DNA of 64,000 nt from UBA4722 sp044221135 (GTDB lineage: Bacteria > Pseudomonadota > Gammaproteobacteria > DSM-16500): positions 1 through 64,000 of the forward strand of contig JBGAPT010000003.1 in NCBI GenBank assembly GCA_044221135.1, written 5' to 3'. Position numbers and translations under genes: made by a program. Below, piece by piece: positions 49,418-58,378 of this stretch (positions are counted from its first letter, which is position 1; every line of letters starts with the position of its first letter). The notes beneath the pieces are model-generated. The model was given only the letters and a program-made list of their open reading frames with translations, was not told the DNA's origin and made no database searches.

Positions 49418-50563
49418 CTAAAATAACATTGGCATTTGTTTTACCAAAATAGATCTTTCTTTTACCGTTTCATTCGTTAAAATAAAACCATAGAGTTGCT
49501 GTTGCTGATTGTAAAATAACGCGCGGGTACTATTGCCTTGTGTTTCTATTTCCCATTTTCCTGACATGTTTTTAGGAGGTGGGCAAACGACAATCGGATG
49601 AGCAGGTGTTTTGACGACAACAGGCATGGCAGGGTATTCTACAGGCGTGCGCTCTCCGGAAAGTGTTTTGGCTAGGGCTCTTGAACAGTTAAGAATGGGG
49701 GCAATATAGGGTAATACATGGCCTTCTACTTCAGCGCAATCTCCCAGCGCATAGATATTTTTAACACTGGTTTCTAAAAAACGGTTCACTAAGATGCCAC
49801 GGTTTATTTGAATGCCTGCTGTAGTTGCTAAGGCAGTATGGGGTCTTAAGCCGATCGCAGATAAAACAAAATCTGCTTCTAACTCATTTCCATTGGAAAG
49901 CTCAAGACAGTATCCTTTTTCAACTTTGTCCACACGGTTCGCAGTGCATTGAAAATGGAAATGAACGCCATTTTGCTCAAGTGCTTCTTGTAATATTTTG
50001 CCTATTTTTTCTGGGACAAGCAGATCAAGAGGTGCTTTAGCAGGCGTAATCATATGTACTTGATAATGTGCATTACTGAGATCATTTGCAAATTCGCAGC
50101 CAATCAGTCCGGCGCCTAAGATAGCAATAGTTTTTTTATTTTTGATGCGTTCTTGAAAAGTCGTATAGTGATAAATATGGTTAATTGACAGTACTTCTTC
50201 TGCTGCATCGCCTTTTAGGTGAGGATTAATGACTTCGGCACCGCAGGCTAATACTAGCTTTTCATAAGCAATAGCTTCATCATTGATAAAAATAAGACGG
50301 TGCTCAGCATCAATGGCAGAAACATGCGCATTAGTATGGATGGTTGCATTGAGTTGTATTGTCATCTTATCTGCTGTGGATGTGGTGATGGCATCAGATG
50401 ATTTGCCGCGGCTGAGAGCGATACTCATTTCAGGTTTTGGGTAATAACGACCATCATCAGCGGTTACTAATGTCAAGGGAGTGTCTTGGCTGACTTTACG
50501 GAATTCGCGTGCTAATTGATAGCCTGCAAGTCCTGTACCTATAATGACTATGGATGGTGACAT
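49418..50563 (-). CDS. FAD/NAD(P)-dependent oxidoreductase, rubredoxin reductase type
   Basis: A 381-residue flavoprotein with FAD-binding GTGLAGYQLAREF (about 8-20), NAD-binding AILGAGLIGCEFANDL (about 143-158) and the third motif NIYALGDCAE (about 273-282). The order next to ubiC-ubiA matches the rubredoxin reductase (RubB-like) gene of Pseudomonas, which passes electrons from NADH to rubredoxin. No rubredoxin gene is in the window, so the acceptor is not sure. An upstream TTG would add two residues; the ATG at 50563 is used. Confidence 0.83.
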   Translation of the reverse strand: MSPSIVIIGTGLAGYQLAREFRKVSQDTPLTLVTADDGRYYPKPEMSIALSRGKSSDAITTSTADKMTIQLNATIHTNAHVSAIDAEHRLIFINDEAIAYEKLVLACGAEVINPHLKGDAAEEVLSINHIYHYTTFQERIKNKKTIAILGAGLIGCEFANDLSNAHYQVHMITPAKAPLDLLVPEKIGKILQEALEQNGVHFHFQCTANRVDKVEKGYCLELSNGNELEADFVLSAIGLRPHTALATTAGIQINRGILVNRFLETSVKNIYALGDCAEVEGHVLPYIAPILNCSRALAKTLSGERTPVEYPAMPVVVKTPAHPIVVCPPPKNMSGKWEIETQGNSTRALFYNQQQQLYGFILTNETVKERSILVKQMPMLF

Positions 50564-50637
50564 TGGCAAAAGCCTAATAATACTCTTATGATATAGTACA
50601 ATAAAAAAATGTAATAAGCATATGAAGTTAAATTATT

Positions 50638-51177
50638 ATGAAAAAAAGAATAGAACCTGTTTGGAAAATGCAAGATATCGAAATTCCCTCTCTTTTTCGG
50701 GCGTGGATATTACATGCTGGTTCATTTATGCAACGTTTAGTGCAGCAAGGAGTGAACGATGCCCACATTCAAGTATTGCGAGAACGTTGGCAGCGTCCAG
50801 AGTCGGCAGAAAGGAAATTATTAAATATAGAACCTGGAGCGCAGGCTTTGATACGAGAAGTATTAATTTTGAGCGAAGGAAAGCAGTGGATGTTTGCGCG
50901 AACAGTGTTTCCACGGCGTACTTTGATAGGCGAGGGACAACAGTTGGCGCATTTAAAAAACCGTTCTTTAGGCTCTGTCTTGTTTAAAGACCCTACATTG
51001 AAACGAAGTGAGTTTGAAATTGCCTATTTACAGCCAGGAGAAAGATGGCATGCTAAAGTAGCGCAAGCAGCAAAGTGTACGTTACCTGATTTGTGGGCGC
51101 GTCGTTCTTTATTTTCTCTTCAGAGTAAACCATTATTATTAACTGAAGTATTTTTACCGGATATCGAGAAAATATGA
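50638..51177 (+). CDS. ubiC: Chorismate--pyruvate lyase UbiC
   Basis: Releases pyruvate from chorismate to make 4-hydroxybenzoate, the first ring precursor of ubiquinone. The 179 residues show the REVLILSEGKQWMFARTVFPR block (in part; about 80-100), containing the Arg and Glu of the active site, and LGSVLF (about 121-126). It overlaps ubiA by four bases (ATGA). The position divergent from the rubredoxin-reductase-like gene is as in pseudomonads. Confidence 0.9.
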   Translation: MKKRIEPVWKMQDIEIPSLFRAWILHAGSFMQRLVQQGVNDAHIQVLRERWQRPESAERKLLNIEPGAQALIREVLILSEGKQWMFARTVFPRRTLIGEGQQLAHLKNRSLGSVLFKDPTLKRSEFEIAYLQPGERWHAKVAQAAKCTLPDLWARRSLFSLQSKPLLLTEVFLPDIEKI

Positions 51178-52040
51178 ATTTTGTAGAAGTGAAGCAATAT
51201 AGTTTGCTGATGCGGCTCAATAAACCTATTGGGATTTTTTTAGTATTGTGGCCTACATTATGGGCGTTGTGGCTAGCGGGTGCTGGATCGCCTAATAGAG
51301 TCGTGATGCTTATCTTTATTCTGGGCTGTATTTTAATGCGTTCTGCTGGATGTGTAATAAATGATATTGCCGATCGTCGGCTTGATGGTTTTGTAACGCG
51401 CACACAGGATCGGCCTTTGCCAGCAGCCAGAATCAGTGTTGGGGCGGCCTGCGCTTTATTTTTAGTTTTATTGTCGTGTGCTTTTTTGCTGGTTTTATTA
51501 CTGAATAAAATAACTATTTTGTTGGCCTGTATGGGTGCTCTGTTTGCAGTGGGTTATCCTTTTTTAAAACGGGTGACCTATTTACCCCAAATGGGTTTGG
51601 GTATTGCATTTTCCTGGGGCGTGCCCATGGCTTTTGCTGCCTTGACAGGCGCTGTATCCCCTCAAGGCTGGTTAGTGTTTTTTACCGCATTTTTGTGGCC
51701 TATTATCTATGATACGATGTATGCGATGGTGGATCGTGTAGACGATATAAAAGTGGGTATTAAGTCAACGGCTATTTTATTTGGCAAAGCAGATAGACTG
51801 TTGATTGGTTTTTTGCAGAGCGTTTTTTTGCTATTACTTTGTTTGGTAGGAAATGTATTTCAGCTCACTGTATTTTATTATTTGAGTTTGGTAGGCGTTG
51901 GTATTTTGTTTATTTATCAGCAATTACTTATAAAAGATGCTTTGCCAGAAAATTGCTTTAAAGCGTTTTTAAATAATAATTGGGTGGGATGTGTTATTTT
52001 TCTAGGAATTGTATTGAGTTATGTTAATTTTAGCGGATGA
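51174..52040 (+). CDS. ubiA: 4-hydroxybenzoate polyprenyltransferase UbiA
   Basis: Attaches the polyprenyl tail to 4-hydroxybenzoate in the inner membrane. The 288 residues have about eight membrane helices and both Asp-rich motifs that bind the prenyl diphosphate: NDIADRRLDG (about 61-70) and the later DRVDDIKVG (about 186-194). The protein starts coupled to ubiC, and its end overlaps the pdxB start by 20 bases, so the three genes probably form one transcript. Confidence 0.95.
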   Translation: MNFVEVKQYSLLMRLNKPIGIFLVLWPTLWALWLAGAGSPNRVVMLIFILGCILMRSAGCVINDIADRRLDGFVTRTQDRPLPAARISVGAACALFLVLLSCAFLLVLLLNKITILLACMGALFAVGYPFLKRVTYLPQMGLGIAFSWGVPMAFAALTGAVSPQGWLVFFTAFLWPIIYDTMYAMVDRVDDIKVGIKSTAILFGKADRLLIGFLQSVFLLLLCLVGNVFQLTVFYYLSLVGVGILFIYQQLLIKDALPENCFKAFLNNNWVGCVIFLGIVLSYVNFSG

Positions 52041-53124
52041 AGAAATTCCTTGTATTGAATATTATTTTGGTTCTTATGGTGAAATTACTTTAAAATCAGG
52101 TCGTTCGTTGACGCGTCATGATGTGCTTGATGCAGATATCTTATTAGTGCGTTCTGTGACTCAAATTAATGAAACGTTGTTGCATGATACAAAAGTCAAA
52201 TTTGTAGGAAGCATGGCAGCAGGTATAGATCATCTGGATACAGTTTGGTTAGATAAAGCGGGTATTCGCTGGAGTGCTGCATCGGGTTGTAATGCAGAGG
52301 CTGTTGCTGAGTATGTCGTGGCAGTGGTCGCGGTTTTGCAGACACAAGGTTTATTGCTGCAAAAATCATGCCGTGCAGGTGTGGTGGGGGTGGGCAAGGT
52401 CGGCAGCAAAGTAGTTGAGAAATTAAAACAATTAGGTTTTGAGGTGCTGCAATGCGATCCTTTGCGGGCAGAGCAAGAAAAAGATTTTATTTCCACGCCA
52501 ATTGAAGAATTTTCTGATTTGGATTTTATACTTTTGCATACACCGTTAACCAAAGGACAATATTATCCTACGTATCATTTAATTGAAAAAAAATTTCTGC
52601 GGCGGCAAAAAAAAGAATGTATTTTATTAAATGCAGGTCGTGGATCTGTCATTAATTTCACGGATTTATTGCAATATGGCCAACATTTAATTTGGTGTTT
52701 AGATGTATGGGAAAATGAACCGGCTATTTCTAAAGATATTTTATTCAAGACGATGATTGCATCTCCGCATATCGCAGGACATTCTGTACAAAGCAAATAT
52801 CGCGGGATTGATAGCATTTTTAAAGTAGCTATTCAACAAAATGTGATTCCCGACAAAAATATATCGAGCGTTTTATTTCCCAGGACAGAGATTTCTTTTG
52901 GCAGTCAAAAAGTCAATTGGCGAGAGGTAGTGCTTGCAGTTTATAATCCGTTGGAAATTAGCCGGTTAATGAAGCAAGCTTTTCTTGAGCAAGGCGATCA
53001 TGTTTTTGATGAGTTACGCAAACGATTTAAACGTGGACATGAGTTTGAGTTTGTAGATGTGAAAGGGAGAGTGACCAATCGCGATGATTTAAATATGTTA
53101 CGAACGATGTCTTTCAAATTATAA
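52021..53124 (+). CDS. pdxB: Erythronate-4-phosphate dehydrogenase PdxB
   Basis: Second step of the DXP-dependent vitamin B6 pathway, feeding SerC and PdxA (PdxA is encoded at 33.8 kb). The 367 residues are close to the usual length and show the D-isomer-specific dehydrogenase plan: VRSVTQIN, NAD-binding GVVGVGKVGSKVV (about 119-131), NAGRGSVIN with the catalytic Arg (about 204-212), DVWENEP with the Glu (about 231-237), and SPHIAGHS with the His (about 249-256), followed by a C-terminal dimerisation domain. It overlaps ubiA by 20 bases, an unusual pairing. Confidence 0.93.
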   Translation: MLILADEEIPCIEYYFGSYGEITLKSGRSLTRHDVLDADILLVRSVTQINETLLHDTKVKFVGSMAAGIDHLDTVWLDKAGIRWSAASGCNAEAVAEYVVAVVAVLQTQGLLLQKSCRAGVVGVGKVGSKVVEKLKQLGFEVLQCDPLRAEQEKDFISTPIEEFSDLDFILLHTPLTKGQYYPTYHLIEKKFLRRQKKECILLNAGRGSVINFTDLLQYGQHLIWCLDVWENEPAISKDILFKTMIASPHIAGHSVQSKYRGIDSIFKVAIQQNVIPDKNISSVLFPRTEISFGSQKVNWREVVLAVYNPLEISRLMKQAFLEQGDHVFDELRKRFKRGHEFEFVDVKGRVTNRDDLNMLRTMSFKL

Positions 53125-53141
53125 TAAAAAACGAGGAAAAA

Positions 53142-53642
53142 ATGCATAAAAAATATATTGTCATCTTAATAACGGTGTTGTTTTCGGTAAAAAATGATGC
53201 CGAAACGCTATCATGTCCAGTATTAGTCAGTCCGGCAGGATTTATTTGGGGCCGTGATGAATGGCAGCTGCAAAGTAGTGATTCAGCAAAATGGGAGTTG
53301 AATCATGATGGACAGTCTTTTAAAACACCGCCTGATTCAGTATTTGGAGCATCGATTCAAGTCACTGTATTCCTTGTTGCTCACTCTCCAGCATCATCAG
53401 CTAGTCATTATGATTTGAAATGTCGATATACTTTTTCAGGGAAAGGTGGTTTTTTAATTGTAAAAGCGCTAACAAAAATAGAAAAAGTACCAGCGAACTG
53501 GAGCAGTTCTATGGAATATATCAATCCCTTATATGAAACTGCTGTTGCAGCAGGGAAAAGCGAGTATGCAAAGAAATATCAACACGTATATAAATGTGAA
53601 ACGACTGCGGCTAATTTAGAGAATTGTACGGTGGAGGTATAA
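53142..53642 (+). CDS. Hypothetical secreted protein, paralogue of the pseudogene downstream
   Basis: I do not recognise this 166-residue protein with confidence. It has a signal peptide (about 1-21), then ETLSCPVL and two later Cys (LKCRYTF and YKCETTA/ENCTVEV), so it probably folds with disulfides outside the cytoplasm; it resembles small secreted proteins of Legionella-type bacteria such as DUF3757, but this is weak. A GAGGA ribosome site precedes the ATG. A decayed copy lies 225 bases downstream, so this is one of a duplicated pair. Confidence 0.6.
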   Translation: MHKKYIVILITVLFSVKNDAETLSCPVLVSPAGFIWGRDEWQLQSSDSAKWELNHDGQSFKTPPDSVFGASIQVTVFLVAHSPASSASHYDLKCRYTFSGKGGFLIVKALTKIEKVPANWSSSMEYINPLYETAVAAGKSEYAKKYQHVYKCETTAANLENCTVEV

Positions 53643-53714
53643 CATCAGTAACCGTGCTCTTCTCGCGCCAGGCGAAACGTGTAGGAAGCAATTCAGCAAA
53701 AGCAATGATAAATA

Positions 53715-53742
53715 TTGACAATACTCATTTTCTATATAGTAT
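53715..53742 (+). promoter_or_regulatory. Sigma-70-type promoter upstream of the decayed paralogue
   Basis: TTGACA at 53715-53720 matches the -35 consensus exactly, and TAGTAT at 53737-53742 follows after 16 bases as a -10 element. It lies about 125 bases upstream of the pseudogene start, in a gene-free stretch. Confidence 0.55.
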
Positions 53743-53866
53743 TTCAGATTCTTAGTATGCAATATACACATCATACTAAAATGCGAAGTTTACCCTCGTA
53801 AGGGCTTAGAATGATAAATTGCACTTTGAGGTGCAAATAGGATAGATATTAATAGGATATATTAAA

Positions 53867-54279
53867 ATGTATAAAAATTTAATTGTTTTATGGATGATTT
53901 TGCTATGCCCCATAAGAGTCATTGCTAATCAAACGCTATCATGTCCTGCTTTAAACAAAGAGACTTGGAGTAATGACGTGAGAGCAGAATGGGCACTGAA
54001 AGACGATGATGTTGTAAAAAGGATGGGATTTATTGAGAATTATCAAATTCCATATTTCTTGTTTTTCTGGCTTTAATGATTTTTTTAGCGATACTATTAA
54101 AATAGAAGCATTTATTGATAAAAATCTGTATATGAATTGTAAATATACTTCCCTATAAAGACATATTTGGGAATAACGGCACTTTGCTTATGTACAATAC
54201 AAAAATAAGAATGCCAAATTTTCCTGGACATGCAGCACGACTGCAAATAATCCTCGCGGGTTGTAGTGTAGAAATATAG
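53867..54279 (+). pseudogene. Decayed paralogue of the secreted protein at 53142
   Basis: The first frame begins with a signal peptide and NQTLSCPAL, matching ETLSCPVL in the intact gene, and stops at 54076. Continuing at +1 from about 54063 gives SGFNDFF and NLYMNCKYTS (matching YDLKCRYTF), stopped at 54156-54158. In the same frame, KFSWTCSTTANN (matching HVYKCETTAANL) reappears near 54220, and after one more +1 shift CSVEI ends at 54279, matching CTVEV. At least two frameshifts and two internal stops separate the matching blocks, so this is a dead copy. Confidence 0.82.
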
Positions 54280-54323
54280 CCACTGTTCAGAGATCCCGCG
54301 TTATGGAAAGCTCAGACTAATTA

Positions 54324-54496
54324 GTAACCATTCATTTAGACTTTTCTTGTAGAAGAACTTCAGTTTTGAGCCAAGGTTGAACGATTTCTTTTAAAAAATA
54401 GCGGAGCATACACAGGTATGTGAGCACATTTTTTAAAAGAAATCGTTCAAGATTGGCCAAAAATGAAGTTTGCAGCTTAGTACCCTGAACGCTTAC
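54324..54496. repeat. Palindromic repeat element, copy 2 (terminal repeats GTAACCATTCA)
   Basis: A 173-base element of the same family as 3536-3709. The left end GTAACCATTCA (54324-54334) is matched by a slightly changed right end (54486-54496). The inner 23-bp stem (54377-54399 with 54428-54450) is perfect, although seven of its 23 bases differ from copy 1. The 28-base core (54400-54427) differs from copy 1 at four positions, all transitions. It ends at the base next to the mrcA stop codon. Confidence 0.87.
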
Positions 54497-56845
54497 CTAA
54501 TAAACATCTCCATCGGGAGTTGTCGTATTATCCTGTGTTACAAGGGGTTGCTCCGGTTCTGGTATATACGGTGTCATGAAATATTCAAACATTCCTGTGG
54601 GTTCATGTGTTGTTGCACGTTTGCCGGTGAGTGGGTCTATACGTACACTGACAATACCAGGAGGTTGTTCAGCGGGATGTTCGGGGCGGCCTTGTAATGC
54701 AGCTTGCATGAATTGAATCCATAGGGGTAATGCTGCTTGGTTTCCCCATTCATGTAGAGAGCGTTGTTGCTGATCGTATCCAACCCAGGCAACAGCAATG
54801 ACATCACTGTTGTAACCTGCAAACCAGGCATCCACCTGATTTTGTGTGGTGCCTGTTTTGCCAGCTAAATCTTTGCGTTGCAAGCTGCGTGCTAATGTGG
54901 CTGTCCCGCGTTGAATCACATCATGTAATGTCGATGTGATGAGAAAAGCATTTTGTGGGCTAATGACGCGAGGCGCATACAGGTTAGTTGGTTGCGATCC
55001 ACAATTATTGAGACAAGCAACCAGTGGTTTTGCCTGATAGATCAGTTGGCCTTCTTTGTCGCGGATGGAGTCTATGGCAAAAGGTACTACTTTAAATCCA
55101 CCATTTGCAAATACAGCATAGGCTGTTGCCATTTGTATAGGCGTGACCAGTGCGGTACCTAATGCTAACGACAACCCTGCAGGTAACTGTTCTGCAGTAA
55201 AGCCAAAACGTTGCAGATACTGGATGGCGTAAGGTAGCCCTATCAGATTGAGTAAGCGAATAGAAACTAAATTACGGGATAGTGTCAGGGCATCGCGTAA
55301 TCGGGTGGGGCCGTAAAAGCGGTGTTCATCATTTTGTGGACGCCATAGGCTGCTATCAGTCGGGTTTTCCACTACAACGGGTGCATCATTAATAACTGTT
55401 GCTAGCGTATACCCTTTATCTAAAGCAGCAGAGTAAATAAAAGGTTTCAGGCTTGAGCCAGGTTGACGGTTTGCGCTTGTTATACGGTTAAAGCTACTGT
55501 GTTGGAAATCAAAACCACCGACTAGCGCTAAAATTCTGCCATCTGTGGGATTCAATGCGATAATCCCGGCTTCTGCTAAGGGGATTTGAGAAAGGCGCCA
55601 GCCTTGTTTTGTTTCCATGAGCCGTATGACATCACCTAAGCCAATGATCTCTGCTGTCGTTTTTGGCATGCGACCTAATAAGTCAGGGCTAATTTGCTTG
55701 CGTGCCCAAGATAATCCTTGCCAAGGAATCATTACGAGCGAACCATTTGCACGGAGTACAGTGATAGAACGGGTGGTCATATCAACAACCACTGCAGGCT
55801 CAAGACCGTTAGTTACTGGCATTTTGCCTAGTGATTTTTCCCATTCTTCCATGAGTTTTAAGCTGGGGATTCCAAAATTTTGTTCGGGGCCACGATAACC
55901 ATGACGTTGGTCATAGGCAATTAACCCATCATGTACTGATTGATTAGCGGCGTTTTGAAGTTGGCTGTCAATGGTTGTGTAGACTTTAAAGTTATCTGTA
56001 TAAACTTTATCGCCATAGAGTTGTTGCAATTGTTGACGCACTAACTCTCCAACATAAGGTGCTTTGACTTGGATTTGCAGATCATGATAGTGCACATTGA
56101 GGGGGGCAGCGATAGCGGCTTTATAGGCTTTTTCATCAATGTAATGTAATTCATACATACGACTTAAAACATGATTGCGGCGTTTTATAGCGGCGGCGGG
56201 ATGCGTCAACGGATTGAGTGCTGAAGGTGCTTGAGGTAAGCCTGCCAACATAGCATATTGATCTAAAGTCAGTTGATTAAGTGACTTGCCATAATAAATT
56301 TCAGCAGCAGCTTCCACGCCATAAGCGCGGGCGCCCAAGAATATTTTATTAAGATATAACTCTAGAATTTTCTGTTTACTGAGTTTATGCTCTATTTTAA
56401 GAGCGATTAAAATTTCTCGTAATTTACGGCCAAACGTTTTATGAGGGTTTAGATAGAAGCTCCGAGCGACTTGCATTGTGATGGTGCTGCCACCTTCATC
56501 TTTTCTGCCGGTAGCGGCAAGCTTGATAGCTGCTCTCATTAAACCGGGAATATCAATGCCTGGGTGTTGGAAGTAACGCTGATCTTCAGTAGCTAAGACG
56601 GCATCAATGAGCTGTTTTGGGATTTGATCATACGGTAATGGGATACGCCGTACTTCACCATACTCTGCTAATAATTTGTTATCGTGAGTAAAGATCTGTA
56701 AGGGTACTTGTAACTGTATGGTTTTGAGCTCGCCTACGCTAGGTACTTGAAAGATGATGTAATATAGAACGCCGACGCCAATGATGCTAAGCGAAAGGCA
56801 GGTAAAGAGCAATAATCTCTGTAGAAGACGTAGAAAAAAGTTCAT
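54497..56845 (-). CDS. mrcA: Penicillin-binding protein 1A (class A)
   Basis: Bifunctional peptidoglycan synthase of the inner membrane. The 782 residues have a cytoplasmic start and one membrane helix (about 10-30), a GT51 glycosyltransferase domain (EDQRYFQHPGID, about 85-96; GGSTITMQVAR), and a transpeptidase domain with SSLK (about 457-460), SRN (about 515-517) and KTGT (about 658-661). It is divergent from the pilM-Q cluster, as in many gammaproteobacteria. Its last codon touches a palindromic element that may terminate it. Confidence 0.96.
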   Translation of the reverse strand: MNFFLRLLQRLLLFTCLSLSIIGVGVLYYIIFQVPSVGELKTIQLQVPLQIFTHDNKLLAEYGEVRRIPLPYDQIPKQLIDAVLATEDQRYFQHPGIDIPGLMRAAIKLAATGRKDEGGSTITMQVARSFYLNPHKTFGRKLREILIALKIEHKLSKQKILELYLNKIFLGARAYGVEAAAEIYYGKSLNQLTLDQYAMLAGLPQAPSALNPLTHPAAAIKRRNHVLSRMYELHYIDEKAYKAAIAAPLNVHYHDLQIQVKAPYVGELVRQQLQQLYGDKVYTDNFKVYTTIDSQLQNAANQSVHDGLIAYDQRHGYRGPEQNFGIPSLKLMEEWEKSLGKMPVTNGLEPAVVVDMTTRSITVLRANGSLVMIPWQGLSWARKQISPDLLGRMPKTTAEIIGLGDVIRLMETKQGWRLSQIPLAEAGIIALNPTDGRILALVGGFDFQHSSFNRITSANRQPGSSLKPFIYSAALDKGYTLATVINDAPVVVENPTDSSLWRPQNDEHRFYGPTRLRDALTLSRNLVSIRLLNLIGLPYAIQYLQRFGFTAEQLPAGLSLALGTALVTPIQMATAYAVFANGGFKVVPFAIDSIRDKEGQLIYQAKPLVACLNNCGSQPTNLYAPRVISPQNAFLITSTLHDVIQRGTATLARSLQRKDLAGKTGTTQNQVDAWFAGYNSDVIAVAWVGYDQQQRSLHEWGNQAALPLWIQFMQAALQGRPEHPAEQPPGIVSVRIDPLTGKRATTHEPTGMFEYFMTPYIPEPEQPLVTQDNTTTPDGDVY

Positions 56846-57221
56846 GAGCCAGTTTAGTGTAAGAATAATCTTGCATTTTACTATAAAAATGGCGAATATA
56901 TCAGCCTAATCTTGATTATATTTTTATACCTTTTTTCTGACTTGTTCCCATCTCCTGTCAATTTTTTATCAAGTTGATAGCTTGTCCTCCGTTTTAAAAA
57001 CTTAGCGTTTTTAGCAGGTCCAATCGTGCCCGCGTGCGTGCCCGTGCCCGCGTGCGTCTTTTATCTGAGTTTTTAAACAATAATCAATTTATGAACGTTT
57101 ACTTGAAGTTTTTAATTATAAACTAAGGCTTTAATACAAGCTAAGAAAAGACGCACGCGGGCATGGGCACGCAATGGGGCACGGTTAGGCTTATTGAAAT
57201 ATAACTACAGGAGAATCTCTA
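56846..57221. other. Divergent mrcA-pilM region with a GC-rich inverted repeat
   Basis: About 375 gene-free bases. Two GC-rich arms (about 57025-57062 and 57146-57183), built from GTGCCC and GCGTGCG units, are inverted relative to each other with about 90% identity. An AT-rich spacer of about 83 bases separates them. Alternating purine-pyrimidine runs make the arms possible Z-DNA formers. The surrounding AT-rich sequence must also hold the mrcA promoter on the minus strand and the pil promoter, but I see no clear boxes. Confidence 0.7.
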
Positions 57222-57839
57222 TTGTTGAATTTTATGCGTTTTTGGCCACAGTCATTATTCGGTCTCGATATTCAGGCTGAAGAAATCCGGCTATTACAAT
57301 TACAAGGTACTCGAAGAAAAAAGAGAATAAAACACGCTTTATCACGAAATTTGCCATTAGGTGCTGTGATTGATGGAAAAATTCAAGAACCTGAGATAGT
57401 CAGCGATTGTTTGCAAGAATTAGTACGACATAACAAGCTTCAAGCATTTGGCGTAGCCATTGCCTTGCCCATACAGTGTGTTGTGAGCCAGCGTATCTCT
57501 GTTGCAAAAGGGTTGCATGAGGCTGAATTGGAAGCTGAAGTCGTTAGCCATTTAAGTCATTGTATGCCCGGTGTGGCGGCAGGTCTTTGTTATGATCATG
57601 TCATAGTAGGTTCACAGGATGATATGCAAGACGATGTCTTTTTAGTAGCAACGTCTTTTGAAAATTTAAATACACCCCTGGCCGTGGTGCAAAATGCAGG
57701 ATTGAAAGTTCAAGTAGTGGATGTAGATAAATATGCATTGGATCGTGCAATTAAATTAATAATCGAGCAAGATCATTTCCATATAGAAGAAAAATGGTTA
57801 GTTAGCTTTGGGTTAGCTTTGCGGAGTTATGATAGATGA
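57222..57839 (+). CDS. pilM: PilM-like protein with internal deletion
   Basis: PilM is the cytoplasmic actin-like ring protein that binds PilN in type IV pilus machines; it is normally about 350 residues. Here only 205 residues remain: the N-terminal SGLDIQ-type strand (FGLDIQAEEIRLLQL) and following subdomain to VDVDKYALDRA (about 170-180), then directly the C-terminal end SFGLALRSYDR, which equals the last residues of normal PilM. About 150 residues of the ATP-binding core are missing in frame. Translation probably starts at TTG (AGGAG upstream). It overlaps pilN by 4 bases. Confidence 0.82.
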   Translation: MLNFMRFWPQSLFGLDIQAEEIRLLQLQGTRRKKRIKHALSRNLPLGAVIDGKIQEPEIVSDCLQELVRHNKLQAFGVAIALPIQCVVSQRISVAKGLHEAELEAEVVSHLSHCMPGVAAGLCYDHVIVGSQDDMQDDVFLVATSFENLNTPLAVVQNAGLKVQVVDVDKYALDRAIKLIIEQDHFHIEEKWLVSFGLALRSYDR

Positions 57840-58378
57840 TAGAGATAAATTTATTGCCATGGCGCGCCATTGCGCGAGCAGAAAATGTGAAAAAAAGAAA
57901 ATTTTTTTTAATTTGTTTTGCAGCATTACTTATGCTGTGGCTCATGACCCATGTCGGACTTAGCTTGATTATGAAAACATACGATACAAGTATTGCGGAC
58001 TTGCAGAATCAATTAACTGAATTAACGAGTCAAACGGAACAAAATCATTTCAATCCTTCATTGCTAATAGTAGAACAGATTCATTCGAGTCAGCTTGAGT
58101 TGATTCATTTTTTCAGAACGATAAAGCAAGAAATGTGGGAGATTGTGGCTTGGTCTGAAATAGCCAGTCAAAATAATCACATCATTATGACAGGAAGCGT
58201 GGATTCATTATCAACGCTGGCACAATTTGTGAATACGTATAATGCGAAAAATAAATTATTACCCATGACTATTCTGAGTGTTAAAAATGATGATACGCCA
58301 GCAATACAATTTCGTTTGCAACTTGTTCGTACAACGTTACCATTTTTGAGCCAGGTGAAAAATGATGATGTTTCGTAA
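57836..58378 (+). CDS. pilN: Type IV pilus alignment protein PilN
   Basis: Inner-membrane protein that links PilM to PilO. The 180 residues begin with the conserved INLLPWR (residues 4-10), the PilM-binding motif, followed by one membrane helix (about 25-47), a coiled-coil stretch (about 55-75) and a ferredoxin-like periplasmic fold. The length is near normal. It overlaps pilM by 4 and the next gene by 17 bases, so the cluster is a tight operon. Its partner PilM keeps the region that would bind it. Confidence 0.88.
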   Translation: MIEINLLPWRAIARAENVKKRKFFLICFAALLMLWLMTHVGLSLIMKTYDTSIADLQNQLTELTSQTEQNHFNPSLLIVEQIHSSQLELIHFFRTIKQEMWEIVAWSEIASQNNHIIMTGSVDSLSTLAQFVNTYNAKNKLLPMTILSVKNDDTPAIQFRLQLVRTTLPFLSQVKNDDVS

